This document shows, in pieces, positions 46,500 to 59,269 of a stretch of DNA of 64,000 nucleotides; position 1 is the stretch's first letter, and each line of letters starts with the position of its first letter. The position numbers and the translations under genes were made by a program. The notes beneath the pieces were generated by a model. The model saw only the letters and a program-made list of their open reading frames with translations. It did no database searches and was not told the DNA's origin. The stretch is from Heliocidaris tuberculata (taxonomy: Eukaryota; Echinodermata; Echinoidea; Camarodonta; Echinometridae). The DNA is taken from contig CM046850.1 of the NCBI GenBank assembly GCA_025618425.1, positions 2,164,408-2,228,407 of the forward strand, written 5' to 3'.

Positions 46500-48890
46500 A
46501 CTCGACTAACTAGTAATTATAAGGCATGCACTGTACCCCTGCCAATAAAACCAAGATGAAAAAGAAATTCACAAGAAATATACATTTCAACACTTGACTG
46601 TATTTTATGAATAAAAAACAAAACAAGATAGTATGGATACACCTTTAAATACATTGTAACATTTGTACATGAAGCATGTAATAATTGGACATTAGAAGTT
46701 ACATGTATGACAAAAATAACAAGAAAACAACAGCAATAACGATAACCATAATATAAAAATAACATGAATTATATAGACAACAGTGAATTATTATCAGAAA
46801 ATCATGCATACTCTATGAAAGAGTGCTGGAAAAATTACTCCTAGAAAAGTTACAAGCTGCCATATGAAAAGATGATAACTTGAGCTAGATAGTAGTTGAC
46901 GTTTTCTCATCTTAATGTAGTAAAATGCTAAGCACATAAATATCATTGCAGACAAGCGAATATACTTGAACATATTTTGCACATGTGCATTAAAACCAAG
47001 GTGTACATGTTACATCTACACGCATAGCATTAGACAACTGGATAGTGATAATAATTTCAACTTTATTTCATGTTTCATGAATTTCGACTGAAAGGGTGTC
47101 CTCCCTACATTTCTTACAATGATGATGAGACTGTACCCTAACACTTTGTAAGACCCAAATATACGGCTCCATGTAACTGACTTATATTCACATGTAATTT
47201 GGAGCTTGGTTTGTAAGGAAACTTAACATCAAATCTGAATTTCCAATTAATGGGGATTAGCCAATAATTTCCACATATATATCTATGACAGAATAATAGT
47301 GCCCCCCCCCCCACCAAAAAATCAGTTGCACAAAGTCAATACAGTCTATACATAAAGTGTTGAGTGATCTATGAAGCCAAAATGCAGGATCAATAGATTA
47401 CAGGAAAAAATACAATCTCAAATTTGTGCAGACTTGGTATATATACATGCAGGTAAGTATACTGAGAAGTAGAAAAAAAAAAAAAAAAATCTGTGGAATG
47501 AGAACTAATAAGAACAATAGTGAGCATGCTAACAGACACTTAGAAGAAATGTAGTCCTTTTAGGAAGAAAAAAAAAAACTCTCATAATCACTGAGGTCAT
47601 CAATGTAAATCCACCATCACTAAAATGTGTTTGAAAATCCTACGGTTGAAAATCCTATGGTTGTAAATTTGTCAATCTGTTTATCAAAAATGGAAAACTG
47701 ACATTATTTTCCTAGCTAACAGTGATGCCATTAGTACAGTGCTTTAGCTAAAACAATGACTTTTTGACACTACACTGCTTTAATGAACTGTGAGAATTCA
47801 TGCTTAGGAAATGAATAAACCTTTGATAGTATAATGTAAAGCAAAATAAAGAGAGATGTAAAAAATGAACTTGCAAGTCACATTACCACTTCGCAAATTT
47901 ATAACTCTCATATAGTAATCTCATGTTTTCCCAATTTTCAACAAAATGATTACTCTTCTTCCACTGATAGGAGCTTGTGGGCATTTAATCACCCTGTATT
48001 TAAGCACAGAAACAACAATGGGACAGAAGTGGAATGATTTTCATATGATGATCTACTGAAAAGTAATTTTGACATTTTTCACTGAATGTTCAACACCAGG
48101 CCTACAAATAAATAATATAAATGTGTACAAAACCAATGTTACAACAAACATATAAAATGCATGTACTAATAATGAGCAAATGATAAGACATTGAACTGAT
48201 TGTTCAAAACCATGAAGATATAACATCCTGTGCAAATTTGATTTGTGCTCTACAGCATGTACATAATATACAGCATGTAATTTACAGCATATTTTTGTTA
48301 ACTCTTAAAAAATTTCCTGGTAGAAACAACCTAATCAATGCAATAAATGCATGATGAACAATTCAAATTACTTTGCACCAGTTTCTATCAAAACAGAATT
48401 CCATTAAAAAACACAAGATTATGATTCAATATTGGTGCATGAGAACAGAAACACTGGCATTCATTTTGTGAAAAACCTGTAGATTGTTCACCATCTTAAA
48501 TTCTGAACATATAATGTAATTTTCATCACACCTGTGCATTCACAATGCTTGAGATAATAATTCTCGAACTCCCAGTCCCAATTTCATTGAATAGGTCATT
48601 ACTTATTAAGCAGTGGTTATACATTCATATGGCTTAACTTTTATCACAGACATTGATGGATATATGTGAAATGTAAACACCTGGATGGGGGGAAAAAAAA
48701 TCATAAAATTATATCTAAATTAAATACGAAAGGTCCTCTACTGGTCATTAAAGTCATATGTTTTCCATTCAAATATGTTGCATACAGGGCTAAGACAAGG
48801 AATATGGGGCAGCTTATTCATTCCGAATCAGGTAATACACTTTTTGCCTTGTTATGTTCAATTTTGACATTTCAATTAAAATCAGAAGTT
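46500..48890. other. AT-rich non-coding stretch, possible 3' region of the next gene
   Basis: No exon supported. If the gene ending at 48900 has a long 3' UTR it would fall here. Confidence 0.4.
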
Positions 48891-48899
48891 ATCACATCT

Positions 48900-49037
48900 T
48901 CAATAAAAACATGAATGTGACAAAGTAGCCACACATCCAAAAGCTTTATAGAACGGCAGCTTACAAATTACTGGCTGAAGTTCCTGAAAAGTCTTGATGA
49001 AACTGATGCCATTTGGGTACCTCATGTCAGTCCAGAC
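48900..49037 (-). CDS. Unidentified gene, exon 3 of those found (C-terminal)
   Basis: A very strong acceptor (CTCTTCTATCTCTTTGCAG) precedes a phase-0 frame encoding V-W-T-D-M-R-Y-P-N-G-I-S-F-I-K-T-F-Q-E-L, open for 45 codons to TGA at 48900-48902. GT sites after CAGCCA and ATTT could be donors, so the last ~22 residues are uncertain. It joins in phase with the exon at 53862. I do not recognise the family. Confidence 0.6.
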   Translation of the reverse strand, partial: VWTDMRYPNGISFIKTFQELQPVICKLPFYKAFGCVATLSHSCFY

Positions 49038-50607
49038 CTGCAAAGAGATAGAAGAGATGGCAGAATGGATGGTAAAAATAAAAATGAATTCATATCAAAA
49101 CATTCGAAGATGATATCTATTAGTTTGGAAAATACTTGAAGCTAAAAGCTCATCAAATTGCTAAGATGGGTCTCCCACCACTTTTTTATATAAGTTACTT
49201 AAATCTGCCCTTCCAATGACTGAAAATGATACTGGCATCATAACCTACAATAGTGATTTCAAAGATTGCCTTCTTGGGCTTTTTAGAGAGACTTGTGTTA
49301 CCAGAATTTTGTCTAATGTCAAGGCACATTAAGGTTTATGCAACAAACCCTACCAATGAATTCTGCACTATGCAAAGCTGCTTACTAGCCATACATGTAC
49401 TGTATGTACATAAGCAATTGAATCAGTTTACAGAATAGCATGAGTTTGAAAAGAAAGCATTGTGTTTTGGTAAAATCTCAAAACAGATGAAACCCCTAAG
49501 CAATGTGAGTTAAGAGACTCATGATCAGAGTTTAGCAAGTTATCATTCACACTATGACAAAATTAACAATGAGTGCATATTAGAAGTATATAGGTATCAC
49601 ATTGCTTTTAAAGATATTTGGAGTTGGCATTATAACTGTACATAAAAAATTGTAAATAATGAAAATATGCCAATGTAAATGCATATTTGCAAAGATGGTT
49701 TATCAATGCATTGCAGTGAACCTTTATGTTTTAATATTGTGGAAATTGTAATTATTTCAGAGTTGGAATTTGCTACCCACATTGACAAAATGTGATAGTT
49801 AATACTTGTAGACATCATCACATTTTTTATCCTCAAACAACCATATGGAATCGAATGAAATCCCTTACATAAAAGTTACAAGCTCATTTTGACAGAGGAT
49901 CAATAACCGAGCAAGGTCTGAATTAATTTTTCACATGTCACTTTATCATTGTAGACCTGTCAGACAAAATAAAACAAGTGCCATCTGAAGGTGAATTTCA
50001 TTTGGCTTCCTACAGTATAAAGCACAAAATATTTGAGTTATTACGACTCCTTTAATATTAAGGCCAGATAAGGACGCCCTCTTTCTTCCATGATGTGTAT
50101 TATATCTTACGTTCATAATGACGGAAGAAAGCAAAATTTCAATTTTCAATTATGATCATCAGGGAATAGGTCCAGGGGCTGGCTCCAGTATAGGAAATCA
50201 TAACAAAACTTTCACTTGAAGATTTCATGAAAATAAACTTGGAGCTTGTACATGAACAGAAGACACCAATTAAAACAAACAACAACAAACAAAGGAAATA
50301 TATACATGTATAAGGCATGTCAAAAAAACAAACAAATCACTACTACATGTACCTGGTATACTGCTGCATGGGGTCAGTTCTGTTTGCTGAGAAATAAGCT
50401 TGGGAGTCTTGAACTAGTTGACAGCAAAACTCTTTCCTCAGTTTTATATTACATCACTCCAAAATAGACTGTAATTAATACAAAGGAGCAAGAAAGAAAT
50501 GATTACAATAAAGTACATGAATGAACATATAAAGAAACAAAAACAAAATGACTTTACTTTTTCCCCAAGTGTGCACTTCACTGAACTAATCATAGACAAA
50601 CTTTTAA

Positions 50608-51139
50608 AGTGTCTACCCTGGTATTTAATTGATTTGAATAAAAGCAGAAAAATGAGAGAAACAGAATAGTAAAAGTTTGAGAAAAATCTGATAAGATATA
50701 AGTTATGAATATTTGAAGTTGTAATCAATCAAACACAAAAATTGGCAACTCCATGTCGTATCTTGCGAGCTCCTCTCTGATTTGCTCAGTACAGAAAATG
50801 TCATAAATTTTCATTTTCTTAGTTTCTGATTAAGGAATAGATTTGTTTCATACAGGTTTTGTGTAAAAACATATGAGCAATGATTATATCTAAGGTGCAT
50901 GTATGTTTGAATATTTTCTTTAGAGAAAATGGAAATCAATGACTTATGGGTACAGGGCAAATGGGAGAGGAACTCGCCAGGTACGTCACAGAGTTGCCAA
51001 TTTATGTTTGATTGATTACAACTTCAAAAATTCATGACTTTCTTACTTCTTATCATATTTCGCTCAAACCTTCACTGATCAGTTTCTTTCATTTTTCTGC
51101 TTCCTTTAAAACCAACTTGTAATCAGGGTTGACTTTCCC
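50608..51139. mobile_element. TTAA-family long-TIR MITE (copy 3)
   Basis: Inverted halves share TTGAAGTTGTAATCAATCAAAC and its complement, CTTTTAT/CTGCTT blocks and ends near AGTG..CTACCCTGG / CAGGGTTGACTTTCCCT. TTAA is on the left (50604-50607), diverged on the right. It lies in the intron between exons at 53862 and 49037. Confidence 0.65.
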
Positions 51140-51544
51140 TTTCAGCAATGATAATCTGGGAGTGGTTTTGATTTATTACAAGATTTATGTAAGAGACCCT
51201 TGGTATACTAATAAAATGTGTAAATGACCAACAAAGAAATAGCTCAGCTACCTGAAGGAAACCTACATTAACCTTACCCAATGCGCATTGTTTCAATCTT
51301 CTTGGGCCATTTTCATCAAACGGCAAGTCAGTTCTTCTGCATTGCATTTTTAATTTAATTTACTATGTATTTTTACTCAAACTCTCATACCACAATATTA
51401 TAGTGAATACACTGAGAGTTATATTTGTCTCTACCTTGTAAATTATATGATTACATACACACATCGGGTACTTGTAAGCCGTAACTCAGTTTGATACTCA
51501 TTTTACGCAAAATAAGTAGAATTCAATACAAGGCCTCATACTGT

Positions 51545-51712
51545 ACATTCCCATTTTCTTTTATTCTTTTTGTCTTTTTATATTAGTAATTTTTTCTGTG
51601 ACTTTCAAGTACTTTGTTTTATTATGTATCAACTCTTCCATGTATGTGCATGTAAACAAAGCAAATTTCCATTGTTTATTATGGATAATAAAACAATGAA
51701 CTGAATTGAATT
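51545..51712. mobile_element. LINE 3'-UTR remnant
   Basis: AT-rich DNA ending GGATAATAAAACAATGAAC then TGAATTGAATT resembles the 3' end of the LINE fragment at 12.7 kb (AAATAAAATTGAAATGAATTG). No coding sequence left. Confidence 0.5.
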
Positions 51713-51832
51713 ATTAAAATTGAACTTTTTCAATTTTTCAATCTCTTTTAATGCATTGTATTTTATCATATTTATCATGCATTACTGTGTTTGTATGAAT
51801 ATTCCAATAAGAAAATACATGTACTACAATGT

Positions 51833-51897
51833 TGTTAAATTCAAAGATTTACAAAGATATATGCAAAAGAATCTTTTGCATATCTTTGAATTTAACA
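51833..51897. repeat. 65-bp hairpin
   Basis: GTTAAATTCAAAGAT..ATATGCAAAAGA pairs with TCTTTTGCATAT..CTTTGAATTTAAC with a small side bulge. Confidence 0.85.
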
Positions 51898-52743
51898 ATG
51901 GGTTTCACACACACACACACACATAAATTGTGTTTTAGTGCAAATGTAATGATGATGTCCTATTTGATTTTGGATTGACATGCGACTAAGAAGAATTGCA
52001 AGACCTCACAATGGATGGTCTGATTTCAGCAAACTGGGTCTCAAAGTAACTCAAAGGTCTGCCACAGTCTGCAAATTTCACCAACTTTGCACAGAGGAGA
52101 ATGACTTCTATGACTTGTTGAAATGAAAATGAGTTTTTGTCTTTCTACTTCTCATACAGCAGATTGCTATACATTTGGTGAGAGTTTTTAAGGAACACTA
52201 TCACTGGTTACAATAGTAAAAAAAAAATTAAAAAAAAAAGCCTGAAATTTGCTTTCATTAAGGTGACATAGAAGGAAACATAATGACTTTTGGATAATCC
52301 CTTGTCCCTTTGCAAAAATTCTAAAATTTTGTGGTTTGGCTCAATAACTTTCGATTTAGACCCTTAAAAAAATACCACACATGAGTGAAAACAGCAAACG
52401 TTTCTACACATACTGTGTCCATTTTGGTTGCTTTGTCAGAATGACTGTTTCATTACAAATATCACCAACTTTTTAACTTTTAGCATAATCAATTTCCATG
52501 TTTATTGTTTTCAGATACACAACAATGTCTAAGAAAAAGGTAGGGATAAAATGAAGGTCATAGTGTTACTAATAAATTTAGGGAGTATAATGTAGGTATC
52601 GGTTTAGTGCTTACAGGCCTGAAAGGGTTAGAGTTGAACACAAGTTCTTTCCCCTGAATTTTACAGACTATCATTTCTGGCATAATTACATCTGCTCTGA
52701 CTTGTAGTGGACTAGTGAAATGATAAGCACCGTTAAAACTATT

Positions 52744-52800
52744 CCAGTGGCATATCTAGGGATTATGGCACCTGGGGTAAACAATGAAGTTGCGCCCCCA
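52744..52800. mobile_element. Possible hAT-type MITE end
   Basis: CCAGTGGCATATCTAGGGATT followed by C-rich DNA has the CAGTGGC start of hAT-like elements. No complementary right end or target repeat was found. Confidence 0.35.
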
Positions 52801-53553
52801 CCCCCCTCCCAAACTGATCTAAGTTCTTGTAAAAGCGAGGGAGCAAAGTGACCGAGCAAAAGAATTTTTTTTTTTTTTTTTGCATTTTCAACCCCAGCAA
52901 ACATTCAAAATTGAGCACTGCTATCGAGAGGAAGAATTTTGAATTTTGAACATTGATAAATTAAATGGTTTTCTATTTCCTTTCATCTCAAATGGGGTGC
53001 AAAATGAACAAAACCCCTTGAGAAATAGATAAGGAATTCAGCAAGGAAACGGAAAGTTGAGATTTCTTAATGTTCAACCTTTGCAAAAATTCATGCTATA
53101 CACTTTATCCCACACTGGGGGTGCAATATCAACAAGAGGTTAATTAAACTTACATGATAGTGAGCAAAGCAACAACAATTTTATTTTATTTTTAAAATTC
53201 TGAACCATTTAAAAACCCTGTTTTAAAATGATATCCTTCACTGTAGCCCAAAATTACAAGATTCTGGAGCATTACATGTATAGGAAAGTAACAGAGCTTT
53301 AGAAAATATTTAAACCCTTAAAAAAATGTACATGTATTTCTAATGCATTTACCCTACAGATTAGGGACTCATAATCCTTAATGATCATGATTTTTCTTCA
53401 TTTCCTTCTCTTTTTCTTTCCAACTTTTAGCCATTTTTGCGCCCCTTCAAGTGCTGCCTGCGGCAAATTGGCCTGGGTTGGGTTCCATGTTCACATTTTT
53501 ACGTTATCCTTCATTTTCTTCATACTCCTTAACCGTTAAGCCATAGCTTGCCA

Positions 53554-53783
53554 GGGGTGGTATTTTGAGATTTATTTTATCTTGATTTTAGTGAAATGAT
53601 TTTAATTGTCATAACAAAATGTAAACTTATGGCTCATCATTGGTTAATGACTGCGCAAAAGTGGCTGCGTACACGAAAGACATCGGCGCAAACACCAATG
53701 AAATGTGGCAGTTTAAAACTTGGTATGATACATAAAATCTTTTCACTAAAATCAAGATAAAATGAATCTCAGAATACCACCCC
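53554..53783. mobile_element. MITE with GGGGTGGTATTTTGAG ends
   Basis: Left arm GGGGTGGTATTTTGAGATTTATTTTATCTTGATTTTAGTGAAA is near-perfectly complementary to the right arm (about 43 bp). 230 bp. It sits 79 bases from the exon at 53862. A larger relative is at 58395. Target repeat unclear. Confidence 0.88.
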
Positions 53784-53861
53784 AGATATTTTATCACCCT
53801 GCAATGTAAAACCAAAATATTTTTCCAGAATTTGCTAATTACATGTATATGGTGAGTTTAC

Positions 53862-53915
53862 CTCTTCAAGTTGACCACCGCAGAAATTGACACAGCTCCA
53901 CATAAGGATGGTTCC
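53862..53915 (-). CDS. Unidentified gene, exon 2 of those found (54 bp)
   Basis: Acceptor CTGCACAG, donor GAAGAG|GTAAAC, phase 0 in and out, encoding G-T-I-L-M-W-S-C-V-N-F-C-G-G-Q-L-E-E. Joined to the exon at 49037 it gives Q-L-E-E-V-W-T-D-M. Small but with good borders on both sides. Confidence 0.58.
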
Positions 53916-55115
53916 CTGTGCAGGATGAACAAAGTTTGGTGTTTATCAACCCTCAACTGTGTAGATGTATGCAGTGGAGCCAGGTCATCATTTCATCGAA
54001 CCTTCGTAAGTACAAGTTTGCCGACATCCCAATGAAACGTACATGTACATTGTTAATCTATACACATGCGCTTAGAAACATGGTATTACATGTAAGCTCT
54101 TTATAAATGTTGTATATTATACAGTTTAATTTAATGGGATGTACTGTTGGGGAACTTGTACTACTACGGTTCGATGAAACGCTGCCCAGACCTAGTCTCA
54201 ATGGAACAATTGTCAATGTACACGTAACAGGGTTGGCAATTTCCCGGGAGATACCACCTGGGCAATACCTGAAAGTGTACCAGCAGACATGTATTAACAA
54301 TCATTCAAAGCTTTTATGAGACTAAATTCCATCTTTTGATTGGACTTCATATACTCGAAGTTGATGGTTTTCAATGTTTCTTAGAACATAAATTACTTGT
54401 TTGTATGTAAAACGGTGCTGTTTTATTCACATTTTAAAGACACAAAATTCAAGACACATCGCACCACTTTCTTCTGAATACCTGTAGGATGACAATATGC
54501 TGGTAGTGCTTATGAGGGTGACGTACACATTATATTGAATTGTTGTGATGTTTTTAAATGTTCTGAATCAACAAATAAAATATGAATTACAGTTATGTAC
54601 GACGATGTAAATGAACTATCCAAAGTATGCCTATTGAATTTTTACAAGCTGAAAAATTGAACGCCCATTATTGACAAGCAAGCAAGCACGCAGTTGTATA
54701 TGGGATGAGGGATCCTCGTAGTACCACATCCTACTAGTACTGGTCCTATACCTATTCGTTAATGAAAATGGACCCTAACCCCAATGGGACACAGGATAAA
54801 TTGAGGCTGCAAACAGTGGGTCATGTGACCCACTGTTCTAATAGGACATATAGGACTGATGCCTAAGAACTACAGAAGTGCCTAGTGTTGCAGAGTGGAA
54901 TTGGTGTGAGTTTATCTTCACATTCATGTGTTCTACCTACAATGGCCCACTTACATGTACATCTCTTGATTGGTCAGGTAATAGGTGATCTTTTACGCTG
55001 AATTAGACACAATTGATTCATAATGATTTCTGTTTGATGAAATGTGAGTGCCTACAGGACAATGTAGACAATGATGATAATTGATAAATCCTGCACTGAA
55101 AGGAAATAAGATTAA

Positions 55116-55698
55116 AGGGAAATCCAAACTTAATAGCAAGTTGCTTTGAAAGAAAGAGGACAAATCAAAGAAGCAGAATGATGAAATTTTAAACAAAATC
55201 GGACAAGCAATAAGAAAGTTATGAATTTTTGAAAGTTGTAATCACTATGCATAAGGGAATTTCAAATGGGCCGAATAGGTAATGTCACTGTGATGTAGCT
55301 GTGGACAACTCCCCCATTCACTCTAACAAAATGACTAAAATGTCACTTTTTTCAAAATGCATTACTCATTAGGATCTTTTCGTTCATGAGGACCATAACA
55401 ATATGCTATCTCCAATATATTTTGAGTACTGCAGGAGGGACAGGGTAAAAGCGCCTCGAAGAAAACCACACATTAATGATATTTTTGTGTATGACAAATG
55501 GGAGAGTTGTCCACAAAAATGTCAAAACTGACTTACCAAATTGCCAATTTGAGATTCGCATAGATGTAGTGATCTCATTTTTAAAACATCCATAACTTTC
55601 TTAGTCCTTGTCCGATTTCTTTTAAACTTTCACCATCCTGTTTTTCTTATTTTTCTGCTTTCACATAAATCATCTTATTACCAAGGTTGGATTGCCCT
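55116..55698. mobile_element. TTAA-flanked long-TIR MITE (copy 4)
   Basis: Left end AGGGAAATCCAAACTT, right end its complement GGATTGCCCT, TTAA at 55112-55115 and 55699-55702. Arms of about 200 bases include GAAAGTTATGAATTTTTGAAAG-like and GACAACTCCCCCATT/AATGGGAGAGTTGTC blocks. Confidence 0.85.
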
Positions 55699-55838
55699 TT
55701 AAGTTCAAATATTAATGCTGTGCTTTTAACACTTTACACGTTAATTATCTGAATACCACTGCATTTCAACATTCTTCATGAAGGGATAGAAATGTAATTG
55801 ATTTGATTAAAAAACCCAACAGTATATCTCACTATAAA

Positions 55839-56106
55839 AGGGCTGTCAACCTCAAGCCACCATGACCTTCCTCCTGATCTCCTGCTAACATGTAAATCTC
55901 CCGCTTCATGAAAAAACCTCCAGCCAAACATGTAAAATTGGAGTAAAAAGACACCCCAAAATGTTAAAGACCTTTTTTTTTTTTATTGTCAGAGTAAAAA
56001 GAGTAAAAAGACCCATCTCCCAATTGAGCACCTTATGGAGGGCTGGTGAGAGAAAACAAAACAAAACGAATCTCCCTCCAAGCAGTTCCCCAAAGTTGAC
56101 AGCCCT
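55839..56106. mobile_element. Short-TIR element, AGGGCTGTCAAC
   Basis: The 12-bp ends AGGGCTGTCAAC and GTTGACAGCCCT are exact complements. TAAAAG occurs near both borders. Interior frames of 89 codons on both strands are shadows of each other. Confidence 0.6.
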
Positions 56107-56446
56107 GCTAAAAGCCATTTCAGAGGTGGTACTTCCAAATGCTTTAACACAGTCTGAAAGCCCTAGTGAACCCATTTATTACATAAGACAGTTGTATGAT
56201 CCCCCTACCATGAAAAATGTCACTTTTTAATTGCTCTAACTGTTTAATCTGGCCTTTTTCTCAATAATCTGTAAATTTAAGCTAATTTACTGATGAAAAA
56301 TATTGTCTTTAGAGTATTTCCGCTACTTAACTGGTAATCCCAGGTTTTAGGGGTACATGTATATTGTCGATTATTTCTGATCGCAAACTTCAGTGTACAT
56401 GTAGTCTAGACCTCCTACAGGGTTAGGTTTAGGGGTTGACCTTGCT

Positions 56447-56836
56447 AGTCATAAGGACCGCTATTCATAAGGACCACTATCCCAAATGCCTGACTAAATG
56501 AATAGCAGTTTTGTATGAATAGCGGTCCTTCTAAATAGCGAGCAAACCATAGACAAATTACCTCACTATTCATAAGGACTTCCATTCATAAGGACCACTA
56601 TTCATAATTATTCATAAGGACCGCTATTCATAATGCGTGTTAACCAATTAACAAATTCCTAACCATGTACATGTAGTTGTTTTCAAAGACATTATAAGTT
56701 ATTCGAACTATGTAGCACTAAAAGAAAATATTATTGTTGCCAATTTGAAGAACAAAATGTGATCAATTTAACCCATAAATAATTCCTGTCCTGAAAGGGT
56801 TAAATGAATAGCGATTTTCTATAAATAGTGGTCCTT
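56447..56836. repeat. Cluster of ATTCATAAGGACCGC motifs in both orientations
   Basis: At least nine copies of TATTCATAAGGACC(G/A)C or its complement, some adjacent (56580-56635), separated by unrelated DNA. Confidence 0.85.
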
Positions 56837-57865
56837 ATGAACTAGCACAATGAAGCAGAGATTACACACTCCCTATATGGGAGGCAATTCTCTACTGTGT
56901 ACACAGGTTTGTTGTGCGAGGTTACCTAAAAAGTAACCTTGCATGTATGAATGGGTTAGGGTAACACTCAGCATACAGTAGGAGGTCAACGCTGAAGTTA
57001 ACGATCAGAAATAACAGTCAATAATTTACACGCCTAAAACCCATTTATGCATATATGATGTGGGGACCTAACTAAAGCTACACACTTTTGTTTCTTGCGG
57101 CTAAAAAGTCATTTTATTCGGTGGTTTATGCAAATTTAATGATTCTACATACATGTATTTTGAAATAAAATCGCTGAAAAAAATTATGACGAACAAATGT
57201 CAACAACAGAGTCTACATTTTAGAATTGATGTTGACGCGGTATCAAATTTTGTTCACGAAAATGAAACTAGGGTCCAAAAGCTAAGCACATGTAATAGTC
57301 TAAATGAATGCAATGCTTGAGTTTGAAGCTGACTGAGGTGTCTAGTGAATTTCACCCCAATTTCTAAAAACATATCACCAAAAATAAAGGAAGATTACTC
57401 ATTCATTTTGGCAAACATAAATCATATACCGTATATCATGGTTGAGGAAACCACTCGTTCGTTAGCACGCAAAAATAAAGTGCAGAGTCTATGGACAGGG
57501 AAAGAGGAAACCAATGCATGTAACGCAATGAAGCGCTTCTGTATGGAGTGAATGGTGGTTTCCTCAACCACGATAATGGCAATATCAATGATAGTTTCGT
57601 TGCTCAGTTTTACCAAAAGTTGGGTGCATGGTCATTGAATGCATCGCATTACACAAATTTGCGGGGCGTGTAACTTTACTCTTTAGGACCCCTGGCTTAC
57701 TCAAACATAGCTTTCATGGCTGAATAGCCAGCCTTCAATAGCTATTGACTATAAATATAGAAGTACCGAAAGATCTAGATCTACTACTACATAGACCCTA
57801 CTATTACTATGCATGTACACTGTAGAGTGATTTTGGTGTCTGGTTTACGCTAGTGCAGAACTAGA

Positions 57866-57970
57866 CCGAAAATTCTGTCTCCATTAGCCTCTTATTATTT
57901 TGACAGGGTCGGCTATGCACTCTAAGTCAAAATAATAAGAGGCTAATGAACGAGAGACAGAATTTTCAGT
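57866..57970. mobile_element. Foldback element flanked by 12-bp direct repeats
   Basis: Arms GAAAATTCTGTCTC..CATTAGCCTCTTATTATTTTGAC and the complement meet around a ~20-base loop. CTAGTGCAGAAC stands at both sides (57850-57861 and 57971-57982). Confidence 0.75.
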
Positions 57971-58030
57971 CTAGTGCAGAACCAGAAGTGACTTCATCAA
58001 ACAGTCCCACAGGTTTGGTCCCATGTCCAT

Positions 58031-58394
58031 GAGTGCCTAAAACCCACTTATACATGTACAAGCTTATCTGAAGATAACCTTGTACTCAGACTAGCTCTTT
58101 TATGGGTGAATAGGCTTCAATAGCTATTGTGTGTATCAGCAGGCCCTTTTCCAGGCTAGATCATTCATACAGGAGAGGAAAATACATGTAATTATTTAAA
58201 ATTTCACTTTCAATTCTGAATCCCCAAATTTGTGGCACAGTAAGAGTTGAAGAGTCCCTGAATCAGGTAATCTAGCAAATTTAAGAAAATTATGTTTTAC
58301 TTAGAGCAATTTTGTTGTCTGTTTTTGACTGCTGTAACAGTGAATGTTGGACACAGTCCCACATAGGCAAGGGCCTATGAGTGCCTAAAACCCA
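58031..58394. repeat. ~350-bp tandem duplication, unit 1 and start of unit 2
   Basis: GAGTGCCTAAAACCCA opens unit 1 (58031) and unit 2 (58379). The body, including CCCCAAATTTGTGGCACAGT and GTTGGACACAGTCCCACAT, recurs at 59270-59610. Confidence 0.88.
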
Positions 58395-59269
58395 GGGGTG
58401 GTATTCTGAGCACCATTTTATCTTTTTGTATTCTGAGAGCACATTTTATCTCAGATTTTATCTATTTTATCTTACGCTCTTATGGTGGTTGATCCAGTGT
58501 CCGAACACTTTTCAGAAAATCAACGATAGCAAATAAAATATGAAACAAATATCTGTCAAACTATACATATTGAATGCTCAAAGTCCTACAAAAAAAGAAG
58601 TTGATGGAATTTTAAAAAGACAACGTAGATTTAATACGATATTCCCTTCCGAGTGAACCCCTTCCCAACGACGCGGCGTTTTGGTCCCTTGAAAAAGGTA
58701 CCGTAATTCCGAACGTGTGAAACCTATGGGAAAAAGACACAACCTTGGTATCAATAGTGTGGTTTTCATACGCGTAATCCCACGCGTATGAAAACCCATT
58801 TTAGGCGCTTAACTTTACACGTTCGGTAATACAATCTGTTCGGAATAACAATACTTGACTATACCTCTTGCAAGCCTTGCACTTTGATATGCGTGATACG
58901 TGGACAGCAGTGCCAGTGTCACTTTTTAACCCAAGGTGGAGATTGATGCTTTAACCCCCTCTTCCAGCGCTTGCAGCAAAAACATGTTTTGCGCTTTAAC
59001 ACATTTTGCACTTTAAAACACGCGTTATATGCAGTAAAGACGCAATATGCTCTGTACCAAGGAGAGAGATTCTTTTGGCTAGCTAGGCATGCTAAAGGTG
59101 AGAACTAACAACAGTTTTTATTGGATAACAGATTTTAAATGGGTGGGTCCAAATATCAATGAGATAAAATGCCGCTAAAAAAATTAAATTTATGCGCGTT
59201 TTATCTTAACCCAGATAAAATAATTTTTTTTTATCTGAGATAAAATGAATCTCAGATTCAGAATACCCC
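58395..59269. mobile_element. 875-bp TIR element inserted in unit 2
   Basis: Ends GGGGTGGTATTCTGAG and CTCAGATTCAGAATACCCC are near complements, matching the family at 53554. The insertion splits AAAACCCA|CTTA, intact in unit 1. It contains a 15-bp perfect hairpin GGTTTTCATACGCGT (58761-58796) but no transposase. Confidence 0.85.

Noticed and set aside
55906..56230. 89-codon frames on opposite strands
   Set aside because: They overlap each other inside a short-TIR element (55839-56106); neither has motifs.
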